Translations under genes and position numbers: made by a program
The notes under the pieces: generated by a model
Told to the model about the DNA's origin: nothing
Seen by the model: only the letters and a program-made list of their open reading frames with translations
Database searches by the model: none
From: Acidimicrobiaceae bacterium
Lineage (GTDB): Bacteria; Actinomycetota; Acidimicrobiia; Acidimicrobiales; Salinilacustritrichaceae
NCBI GenBank assembly: GCA_003476595.1
Contig: DMTU01000347.1
Coordinates: 1 to 12,519, forward strand
Direction of reading: 5' to 3'
DNA length: 12,519 nt
Shown: one piece after another, positions 6,015-12,519 of the stretch
Position numbering within the stretch: position 1 is the first letter of the stretch
Layout of the letters: every line of letters begins with the position of its first letter

Positions 6015-6341
6015 TCAACGTGGACGCGATCGCCAGGTTGCGCCATACACCGAGCGAGCCTCCGCGATGACCTGTTCCCGAAAGTGGCGACTCAGGTCCC
6101 GGATGGTCCGGAGATCGACCTCGCGCCCGACCACGTCACCGAGGTCGAGCTCGAGCTGAGCGATGGTGAGCAGGCCTGGCGTGCGGCCGAGCTCAAACTC
6201 GACGAGCAGGTCGATGTCACTGTCTGGCTCGAGCGTCCCATGGACGGCCGAGCCGAAGAGCCGCAGGCTTCTAATGCCGTGAGCCGTGCAGAACGCGCAA
6301 AGTCGCACGTCGTCGACGGCGACTCCCTCGGCCAGGTCCAC
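6015..6341 (-). CDS. mntA: MntA-type minimal nucleotidyltransferase (antitoxin-like), without HepT
   Basis: This gives 108 residues from GTG 6341. The polymerase-beta-fold signature is complete: LFGSAVHG (G30-S31), SDIDLLVEF (D42 and D44) and the third acid D76 in REVDLRTIRDLS. This is the minimal MNT nucleotidyltransferase group that, as MntA, transfers AMP groups onto the HEPN RNase HepT and neutralises it. Length and the ending LSRHFREQVIAEARSVY are normal for MntA. HepT normally lies adjacent, but nothing HepT-like (RX4-6H motif) is found between 5850 and 6014 or between 6342 and 6520, so it is an orphan here. It may be the relic of a toxin-antitoxin pair, or it may act on another protein. 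The gene symbol rests on family resemblance only. Confidence 0.82.
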   Translation of the reverse strand: MDLAEGVAVDDVRLCAFCTAHGIRSLRLFGSAVHGTLEPDSDIDLLVEFELGRTPGLLTIAQLELDLGDVVGREVDLRTIRDLSRHFREQVIAEARSVYGATWRSRPR

Positions 6342-6487
6342 GGTCGAAGTCTCGCAGGCCGGCGATGACCTAACGCCGGTTCGTCTGCGGGGAGCGGTGC
6401 CTGAGATCGACCGAGATGGGCGTCGATAGGTGAGCGCGACGTCATCCGGTGCGACGTCTTGCGAGGCGGCCGCGCGAGTGTGTTGAT

Positions 6488-6515
6488 GTGTTCGCCATCA
6501 CCGTCCACCGAACAC
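6488..6515. promoter_or_regulatory. Inverted repeat upstream of the NACHT gene
   Basis: GTGTTCG (6488-6494) and its complement CGAACAC (6509-6515) are separated by 14 bp, ending five bases before the preferred ATG 6521. Spacing of 21 bp centre to centre (two helical turns) suits a dimeric regulator. If translation starts at an upstream GTG, the repeat is coding. Confidence 0.35.
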
Positions 6516-6520
6516 TTCGG

Positions 6521-9500
6521 ATGCGATCGGACGAGCAAACGGACCTTCCGATGCCTTTCGATGGCAACGGATTCCTGGACGACGCAATTCGCACCTACGA
6601 CTCCCTCGACGCTGCCAAGGCGGGAGATCTCCTGACCACCGCTGCAGCTTGCCAAGAACAGGTGGTGCTCATCCTTGGCGAACCTGGTCTGGGCAAGTCG
6701 ACGCTTCTCAGCGAAGTTGAGGCGATTCTCCGCTCGATGAGCCGTACGGTCGCCACTGTCGACGGGGCCGATTTGACCGAGGAGTCATTTGACCGGGAGA
6801 TCCGAGACGCTCTCTCTGACCTCGGTACGGCTGGGGAGACGGCAGCGCCCCCGATGAGCCTGATCGTCGACTCCCTAGACGAGAGCCCGATGGTCTTACG
6901 CTTCGCCCGTCGTCTCCGAAGGTTGCTCGAGTCATCGGACCTGCCGTCGCTCCAGCTCATCCTCGGCTGTCGAACTGCTGACGTTCCTGCCGACCTGCTC
7001 CCTACCTTGCGCCAACTGTTCGATCGGACGCCCTTGGTTGCAGATCTTGCCCCGCTGCGACGCTCAGATGCAGTCGATCTGGCGGCAAGCGCTGGGGTCG
7101 ATGGTGAGAGTCTGGTGACAGCTGCCATTGCTCGCGGGGTGGGATCGATGGCTGCGGTACCACTGACCCTCGGGCTGCTTGTCCGGGAGTATTCCCAGAA
7201 GAGCGGGCTCGACGCACCCCCAAGGGAGCTGTTCGAAAGCGGAATTTGTGAGCTTCTCGAAACGACATCGGCATCGTCCATCTCGACGCTCGACCAGCGT
7301 CGGGCAGTTGCCGAAAGGATGGCTGCGATAGCGCTGCTCACCGGAAAGAGGACGATCTTCGTCGGAAGAAGTGCTGACGCGGCTGCCCACGATCTCAGAG
7401 ACTCACAAGTCGCAGACGGCACCGAGACCACAACGGGCGGTGGCCAGTTCGAGGTCACTCCCTCGCACGTCAGGGAGACCATTGCCACTGCCCTCTTCAG
7501 CGGACGCGGCCCCGATCGCGTGGCGTTCGTCCATGCCTCGCAGGCGGCGTTCCTTGCCGCCTGCTTTCTCGCCCGACAGGAACCCCCACTACCCCGACAG
7601 CAGCTTCGGAGCCTCCTCCTCGTAGCCGCCCCCGACGGCGCCGAGTCAGTGCCCACGTCACTCCGGGAGGTCGCCGCGTGGCTCGCAGCCCTGAGCCCGC
7701 CGGCCGGAGATTGGCTCGCTCGCATCGACCCCGAGAGCCTGGTCAGCCACGAGTCCTACCTCGACAGCCCGCAGCTCAGGTCGCTCGTCGTGGAATCGCT
7801 CCTCGACCGCGCTGCCGACTTCGAACTCGGGAACCGCTACGGGTTCCGGGGCCTCGACCTCGCTCATCCCGGGTTGGCCGATCAGATCATCGAGACGCTC
7901 GGACCCTTCGACTGTCAGCCAACCGACTACCCGGACTTCGCTCGATGCCGCGTGGCATTGCGGCTCGCCGAGCACGCTCAATCTCTTGAGCTGACTGAGC
8001 GCCTGTTTGAGATCGCTCGAAGTCCGAACTGGAACTCCCATCTCGGTTCGCTTGCCGTCGAGGCTCTCCTCAAGGCTGACGGCACCGACGACCGCCTCCG
8101 CGACCTGCTCCGGGCGCTAGACGACGGGGAGTACGCAAGAGCGCGCGACGGCGATGACGAAGTTCGCGGGCACCTACTCGACGGGCTCTGGCCGAGCCGC
8201 ATCAGCTTGCCCAACGTGCTGATGTCGCTACGGCCTCGCCAAAGCGCCCTCTTCGGCTCCTACTGGAGGTTCCTTCGAGAGTTTCCTTCGCGCCTCACCG
8301 ATAGCGACGTCGCCGAAGTCATGCGCTGGGCAGCGAAGTCGTCGAGCGAGGCCGAACCCACCTCACGCCCAGGCGATGAGATTGACATCAGCGAAGAACC
8401 CATCGGTCTTGTCGATCCGATGCTCGCAGAGGCGCTCGTGGGGCGCGCCCTGGAGAGCTCAGTCGGCCACCAGCTTCTGCGAGAAGCGGCAAGGCTCACG
8501 TGGCCCCGTCTTGATCGCTACGACCACCTCGATGTCCCCGAAGCCCTGGACGAGCACCAAAGCGGCGAGACGGCGGTCCTGCTTCGGCACGACTTCGTGG
8601 AGGCGCTGGTTAGGGAACGACCCACGGCTGATCTCGACCAGGCCGATGTGTGGCACCTGGTCAGCTACTGGCGCAGCCGGCGCAACGGGATGCCTAACGA
8701 CGAGGCGGCAAGGTCAAGGCTGGTCGACTCCTCCGACTTCCCGTGGGCCGCGGAGCGTCAGCGAGCCCTCGCCCACGCAGATCCTCCGCTCGCAGAAGGC
8801 CTCGCTCAGCTTGCTGCGTTCCTGTTCGACGCCTCGGACCCTGACCACATCGAGACAGCGTGGAACGCCCACGACACACCGCTGTGGGCGCACATCGGTC
8901 ATTGGTTCGACGCCATCGATCTCGACAGCCCACTGGCCGAACGACTCCGGGAGGTCGCAAGCTTCACTGCGGACGAGGACCTGGACGAGCCGGACCTGGC
9001 TGAGCAAGTGGTGGCCCTTCGTAGCGACGTGCTCGAGCACTACGAAGCAGCAGTTGCCGGTGGGACGGACCACTTCTGGCGACTGGCATATCTCTTGCAG
9101 TTCGAGCCGAAGTCCACCCGGCGGCGGGGACACTCGTTCACCGACCGACTCTTCGAACTCCCAGGCGCTACCGCCCTTCCTGCAGACGCGCGCAGCCACC
9201 TGACGGACGCGGCCCTGAAGTTCCTCATCGAGGAGCACGACCACGCCGACGACTGGCTCGGTTCTGATCGCTACGACCGACGTGCTTGGGCTGGCTACCT
9301 GGCATTGGCCCTACTCGACGAGGCTGGAGCACTCCCGCTGCTGCCGTCGGAGCGCTGGACTCAATGGTGCGGAGCGATCCTCTGGTTCTGGACGTCTGAG
9401 ACCGACGGCGGCGACCCCGACCTGAAGGCGCGACTTCTCGCCCGTGCCACCGCCTTCGCCAGCGAACGAATGGCCGCGCTGTTGAGGCAGTTTGTACGCA

Positions 9501-10906
9501 CGGAACTTCGGAGGGGCGGTCTCGCCTCCGAGGTTGAGTCCTTCCCCGCTCCTTCCGTCCTCGGCATCAAAGCAACATGGATCGACATAACGCAGGAGAC
9601 GCGAGATGCGCTCCTGTCACGTGCAGGCCAAGATCACGACGAAGGCGATCGATCCGGCTCCGTTCAAATCCCGACGGACGAGGGGGCTCGAGGCAACGCA
9701 CGCTTCACGCTCGAGCGGCTCGTCTCAAGACTCATCGTGGCTGACCCGGTGGAGGCTGAGAGCCTCGTCCTCGAATGGCTTCGCAGTGCTGACAGCACCG
9801 AGAGCCTTGGCTTGGCCGCGAGCGCCGCCGCCCAGTTGATCGCCAAGCATCCGAACTCCTGGCAGAGGGTGCGTCCGATTGCTCAGGCTTCCGCCGACAA
9901 CGGGCGAGCGATCGCCCTGGCCTTGAGCGACCAGCGCTGCGGCTCCGCCCTCGAATCTGAGGCTGACGAGTCCGAACTCATGCTTCTGTACGAGTGGCTT
10001 GCGACCCTGTACCCGCCTGACAGCGACCCTCCGGACACGCTGGGCGCCGGATGGGTTTCAGCAGAGGCGCAGACGAGCCGCTGGCGCGACGGCGTTCTAT
10101 CAACGATCGCCAACCGCGGGACGGAACGCGGGCTTCTCGTTCTGGCTCAACTGAGGGAGCGCTACCCGACGCGAACCGTTGTGCTCGCGAACCTCGTACG
10201 AGCCCGAATCGCCGTTTTCGGATCGGCATGGACTCCTCCGACTCCCGGCGACCTGCAAGCTCTGATCGCCGACCACCGTCGACGCCTCGTCCGCAGCGCG
10301 GAAGAACTCAGCGCGTTGATACGCGATGCCTTGCACGAACTCCAGGACGACTTGCCAAGGACCGGTCAACTGCTGTGGGACCAGGTCGCCAAGAGGGGCG
10401 CGGCGCCAATCTGGCGGCCGAAGCCAGAGGCCGCGCTTTCGGCATTCGTGGCGCATGAACTCCGGCTTCGCCTAGTCGGTAGGGGACTCGCAGTCCACCA
10501 GGAGGTGCTCGTCAAGCCCACAGACGCCAAGGGTTCGGGCGACCAGCCAGACATCCTGATCGAAGCCACAGCGAGTAGGAGTTCAAGCTACGGGCCGACC
10601 GCGTTTCGCGTAGCAGTGGAGCTCAAGGGGTCATGGAACGACGAGGTTCTCGCGGCCCAGGGCGACCAACTGGCCGCCCGGTACCTGCCCGAGTCGAACA
10701 CAAGCGTCGGCATCTACATCGTGGGTTGGTACCCGCTCGACCAGTGGGCCACCGACGACGGCCCGAGGAAGAAGGCGAAGAAGCACAAGAGCGCCGAAGG
10801 CTTGGGCGAAGCACTTTTGCAACAGGCGGATGAGATCCGAGCTGAGTGCGAGCTCCTGGTCATCCCGGTCGTGCTGACGATTCCGAGGCCGGCTCCGAAT
10901 GACTGA
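6521..10906 (+). CDS. NACHT-like STAND NTPase with C-terminal PD-(D/E)XK-type nuclease domain
   Basis: From ATG 6521 this encodes 1461 residues. The frame is open to GTG 6449 and 6488, and ATG 6551 is also possible; none has a clear Shine-Dalgarno. An N-terminal NTPase (about 15-350) has Walker A GEPGLGKST (53-61, K59), the NACHT-style Walker B LIVDSLDES (114-122), a sensor-like LILGCRTAD (147-155) and AVPLTLGLL with the winged-helix Pro (P214). About 350 to 1270 is long, helical and repeat-like without a named domain, probably an alpha-solenoid that senses the trigger. At about 1290-1410 a restriction-fold signature appears: GDQPDILIEA (D1344) and VAVELKGSWN (E1367, K1369), then YIVGWYPLDQW. 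It is not an Avs protein, whose nuclease is N-terminal. Likely a cytosolic defence ATPase that cuts DNA when triggered; that role is inferred. Codon use is looser than in genes left of 5800. Confidence 0.85.
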   Translation: MRSDEQTDLPMPFDGNGFLDDAIRTYDSLDAAKAGDLLTTAAACQEQVVLILGEPGLGKSTLLSEVEAILRSMSRTVATVDGADLTEESFDREIRDALSDLGTAGETAAPPMSLIVDSLDESPMVLRFARRLRRLLESSDLPSLQLILGCRTADVPADLLPTLRQLFDRTPLVADLAPLRRSDAVDLAASAGVDGESLVTAAIARGVGSMAAVPLTLGLLVREYSQKSGLDAPPRELFESGICELLETTSASSISTLDQRRAVAERMAAIALLTGKRTIFVGRSADAAAHDLRDSQVADGTETTTGGGQFEVTPSHVRETIATALFSGRGPDRVAFVHASQAAFLAACFLARQEPPLPRQQLRSLLLVAAPDGAESVPTSLREVAAWLAALSPPAGDWLARIDPESLVSHESYLDSPQLRSLVVESLLDRAADFELGNRYGFRGLDLAHPGLADQIIETLGPFDCQPTDYPDFARCRVALRLAEHAQSLELTERLFEIARSPNWNSHLGSLAVEALLKADGTDDRLRDLLRALDDGEYARARDGDDEVRGHLLDGLWPSRISLPNVLMSLRPRQSALFGSYWRFLREFPSRLTDSDVAEVMRWAAKSSSEAEPTSRPGDEIDISEEPIGLVDPMLAEALVGRALESSVGHQLLREAARLTWPRLDRYDHLDVPEALDEHQSGETAVLLRHDFVEALVRERPTADLDQADVWHLVSYWRSRRNGMPNDEAARSRLVDSSDFPWAAERQRALAHADPPLAEGLAQLAAFLFDASDPDHIETAWNAHDTPLWAHIGHWFDAIDLDSPLAERLREVASFTADEDLDEPDLAEQVVALRSDVLEHYEAAVAGGTDHFWRLAYLLQFEPKSTRRRGHSFTDRLFELPGATALPADARSHLTDAALKFLIEEHDHADDWLGSDRYDRRAWAGYLALALLDEAGALPLLPSERWTQWCGAILWFWTSETDGGDPDLKARLLARATAFASERMAALLRQFVRTELRRGGLASEVESFPAPSVLGIKATWIDITQETRDALLSRAGQDHDEGDRSGSVQIPTDEGARGNARFTLERLVSRLIVADPVEAESLVLEWLRSADSTESLGLAASAAAQLIAKHPNSWQRVRPIAQASADNGRAIALALSDQRCGSALESEADESELMLLYEWLATLYPPDSDPPDTLGAGWVSAEAQTSRWRDGVLSTIANRGTERGLLVLAQLRERYPTRTVVLANLVRARIAVFGSAWTPPTPGDLQALIADHRRRLVRSAEELSALIRDALHELQDDLPRTGQLLWDQVAKRGAAPIWRPKPEAALSAFVAHELRLRLVGRGLAVHQEVLVKPTDAKGSGDQPDILIEATASRSSSYGPTAFRVAVELKGSWNDEVLAAQGDQLAARYLPESNTSVGIYIVGWYPLDQWATDDGPRKKAKKHKSAEGLGEALLQQADEIRAECELLVIPVVLTIPRPAPND

Positions 10907-10928
10907 CCCTGAGCACGCCGAGTCAAGG

Positions 10929-10950
10929 ACCGAACATCACAGTGTTCGGT
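10929..10950 (+). terminator. Hairpin after the NACHT gene
   Basis: ACCGAACA (10929-10936) pairs perfectly with TGTTCGGT (10943-10950) around TCACAG, 23 bp after the stop codon, and is followed by GTTGTGG. Position suits a terminator. The arms repeat the TGTTCG/CGAACA motif of the inverted repeat at 6488-6515, so a regulatory site is the alternative. Confidence 0.5.
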
Positions 10951-11149
10951 GTTGTGGAGGCGCTTGGGGCGACCCCGTTCTCCCGGTGAGGAACCTATGT
11001 CAAGCGACCACAGCCGCAGTCACGGGGCTAGCCACCGCAGACCACTCCGTCCTGCTGGAGCCCGGCCTGACGTATCGCAGCTCGCCATTATCAGCCGGCC
11101 CGACTGTCGCTCGAACGACAGGGTCCAACGCGTCTCTCTCGGCGCACCG

Positions 11150-11236
11150 TTCCTCGTGCTGCAGGAGCGCGTCGGCCACTCGACGGCGAACCTCACGCTG
11201 AACGGGTCGCCACGTGTCGCCAAGGATGCACGCTGA
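11150..11236 (+). pseudogene. Tyrosine recombinase (phage-type integrase) C-terminal remnant
   Basis: The last codons before TGA 11234-11236 read VLQERVGHSTANLTLNGSPR, then VAKDAR. This resembles the 'vLQErLGHSsa.lTLn.Y.HV.kdA' end of phage-type tyrosine integrases, in which the GHS histidine and the following Tyr are active-site residues. The His is kept, but the Tyr position reads G-S-P-R where R-Y-x-H is expected, so catalysis is lost. Upstream codons in this frame lack the Arg boxes. Only about 27 residues are recognisable, so the call rests on one motif, but an integrase scar fits the att-like site at 5808. Confidence 0.45.
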
Positions 11237-11299
11237 GGCGGCGAACCACCAGGCTGCGCTATTCCTTAGTTCGATGTATCCCTAGGCCCGGCACACGAG

Positions 11300-12519
11300 A
11301 TGGCACTCGAAGACAACATCGTCCAGATCCTCAGAGACGCCAGCGACTCGCACTGGCGCGCCGCGGAAATGCTTCTACGGCTATGGATCGACAGTGGGAA
11401 CTCGATTTCGCCGTGGCACGACGACACGATGCGGGAAGACGCCGAGCAACTCGCAACCGCAGCGTTAGACCACATCGGCGAAGCCTCGATCGCCGTGGAG
11501 CCGATCGCAGCACTTACTTCGCCGCTCTCTGCCAATCATCAGGCGTATGCGCTGGGCATGGCGATCGATCGCGCAGCGGCAGGGAAGTTCACAGCCCAGT
11601 GGCTCAACGAACGCGGCGAACAGTTCCTACTTGAGCCGGGCCAACTGTACCCGGTGTCGAACATGAGCCTGAAGGGCACTTCCGGCTACAGCACTCGGCC
11701 GCATCGGCTGTTCTTGCCGCCGAGCGAGCTCCCTCACGTCCGACAGCTTCGGCGTGACGACGTCGACGTTGTGATCGATGCCAGATGGGGCCGGCTCCTT
11801 GATGCATTGATCGCACAAAGCCCGTTGACAGTCGCAGCCGTTCTCCCAAACGAAGACTGGTCTGAACTAACGCCCATCGATGCATTCCCGGTCGGGGCCG
11901 CTGACGAAGATGCGCAGATCGCCCGGATCCGGGCCGCTGTCGAACATGCTCTCCGAAACCACGTTGCGGCGATCGTCGTCCCCGAACTCGCGACTCCTCA
12001 CCCGGCGCTCACCGTGCTCCAGCAACTGATCTCGGATGCGCCCGATATCTGCCTCGTGTACGCGGGATCTGAGCATGTCACCGTCGCCGACGCTCCCAGG
12101 AACCGAGCATCCGTCTTGCTCACCGACGCTGCGACCCCTGCGTGGGAGCAGGAGAAGGCGGTCCCCTTTGAGGATCGCGACGGCAACGTGGAACCGATCG
12201 AGCGACAGCGCCTGGTGCTCCGAATTGCGACCGGCAACCATGTTCGCGTTGCTGCTCTTGTATGTAAGGACTACCTCAGCGAGAACTTCGCCGACCTCCT
12301 GGGAGATCTTGGAGTCCACCTCGTCGGGGTTCCCGCCGCTTCCGCCGGACTGGGAGATTTCGGCAGTGCCGGCCAATCCCTGATCAGACGGTCGCAAGGC
12401 TCATCGATCGTCGCCAACGGACCGCGAGTTTGGGACGGCGAACCTGCAGAGCACGCCGTCATCGTTCACCCAGTGTCGAGCCCCGATCGCGTCGCAGTGA
12501 AGCGCCCCGGGTCTGGTGG
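11300..12519 (+). CDS. Nitrilase-superfamily (carbon-nitrogen hydrolase) protein, partial at the right edge
   Basis: ATG 11300 opens a frame without stops to the window end (406 codons). The first 200 or so residues (MALEDNIVQILRDASDSHWR onward) match nothing I recognise. From about 205 the nitrilase fold appears with its triad: E229 in AAIVVPELATP, K286 in WEQEKAVPFED (compare the usual 'rKrhLvPFgE') and C322 in AALVCKDYLSENFADLLGDL, followed by GVHLVGVPAAS. Spacings of 57 and 36 residues fit the family. Nitrilase enzymes cleave non-peptide C-N bonds; the same domain is fused to reverse transcriptase in DRT type 1 defence, but no RT motif is seen here. Roughly 50-60 residues should remain past the edge. 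It lies 394 bp after the NACHT gene on the same strand with a similar base composition. Shine-Dalgarno is weak. Confidence 0.78.
   Translation, partial: MALEDNIVQILRDASDSHWRAAEMLLRLWIDSGNSISPWHDDTMREDAEQLATAALDHIGEASIAVEPIAALTSPLSANHQAYALGMAIDRAAAGKFTAQWLNERGEQFLLEPGQLYPVSNMSLKGTSGYSTRPHRLFLPPSELPHVRQLRRDDVDVVIDARWGRLLDALIAQSPLTVAAVLPNEDWSELTPIDAFPVGAADEDAQIARIRAAVEHALRNHVAAIVVPELATPHPALTVLQQLISDAPDICLVYAGSEHVTVADAPRNRASVLLTDAATPAWEQEKAVPFEDRDGNVEPIERQRLVLRIATGNHVRVAALVCKDYLSENFADLLGDLGVHLVGVPAASAGLGDFGSAGQSLIRRSQGSSIVANGPRVWDGEPAEHAVIVHPVSSPDRVAVKRPGSG

Larger units (their letters stand above)
10907..11299. other. Intergenic stretch with a hairpin and an integrase scar
   Basis: These 393 bases separate the NACHT and nitrilase genes. 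They hold the hairpin at 10929-10950 and the tyrosine-recombinase fragment at 11150-11236. The plus-strand open frames across it are Ser/Arg/Pro-rich and show no family resemblance apart from that fragment. No clear promoter is visible before 11300; TATTCC near 11260 has no matching -35 box. Confidence 0.55.

Noticed and set aside
6595..7725. A 376-codon minus-strand open frame opposite the NTPase domain
   Set aside because: Ser/Arg-rich translation without motifs; the plus strand here has Walker A, Walker B and sensor motifs.
6521..10906. Assignment as an Avs (AVAST) protein
   Set aside because: Avs proteins carry the nuclease or other effector at the N-terminus and TPR-like sensors at the C-terminus; here the NTPase is first and the nuclease last.
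11300..12519. Assignment as a DRT type 1 reverse transcriptase with nitrilase domain
   Set aside because: No reverse transcriptase motif such as YxDD is found in the 200 residues before the nitrilase region, which are also too short for an RT domain.
1..12519. CRISPR arrays, insertion-sequence ends or rRNA genes
   Set aside because: No regularly spaced repeats, transposase motifs with terminal inverted repeats, or rRNA-like sequence were seen on either strand.

Overview
The window looks like a high-GC actinobacterial chromosome. G/C third positions are strongly favoured in the left half, GTG and TTG starts are frequent, and the gene families (YCII, DUF971, PaaI-type thioesterase, VOC, RibD_C-type reductase, small wHTH regulators) are typical of that phylum. 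Genus cannot be assigned from sequence alone.

Left part (1 to about 5800) is ordinary chromosome with small metabolic and regulatory genes. In order it holds: a YCII-family gene running off the left edge (-); an N-terminally truncated HAD phosphatase remnant (+); a hotdog thioesterase (-), convergent with the HAD remnant across a hairpin; a DUF971 protein followed by an aldo/keto reductase (+); two strong hairpins; an ArsR-type regulator translationally coupled to a VOC protein (-) and divergent from a RibD_C/dihydrofolate-reductase-like protein (+), with a symmetric operator-like palindrome at the regulator start; a half-length VOC protein (-); a small actinobacterial conserved protein (-); and a divergently transcribed winged-helix regulator (+).

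A boundary lies at 5808-5849. There the minus strand carries the 3' half of a tRNA-Arg(ACG), starting at the anticodon loop, with the 5' half absent. This is what remains at the distal end of an element integrated into a tRNA 3' end, so the element should lie to the right. About 105 bp inside it are two tandem 11-bp repeats that could be integrase arm sites, and at 11150-11236 there is a dead tyrosine-recombinase C-terminus.

Right part (5850 to the end) is the putative island, with visibly looser codon use. It holds an orphan MntA-type nucleotidyltransferase (-), a very large (about 1461 aa) NACHT-like NTPase whose C-terminus carries a PD-(D/E)XK-like nuclease signature (+), the integrase remnant, and a nitrilase-superfamily protein with a complete Glu-Lys-Cys triad that runs off the right edge (+). 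The NTPase-nuclease has its NTPase first and its nuclease last, the reverse of Avs proteins. Together with the nitrilase it is the best candidate for a little-described defence locus. Its defence role is inferred from architecture and context and is not shown by the sequence.
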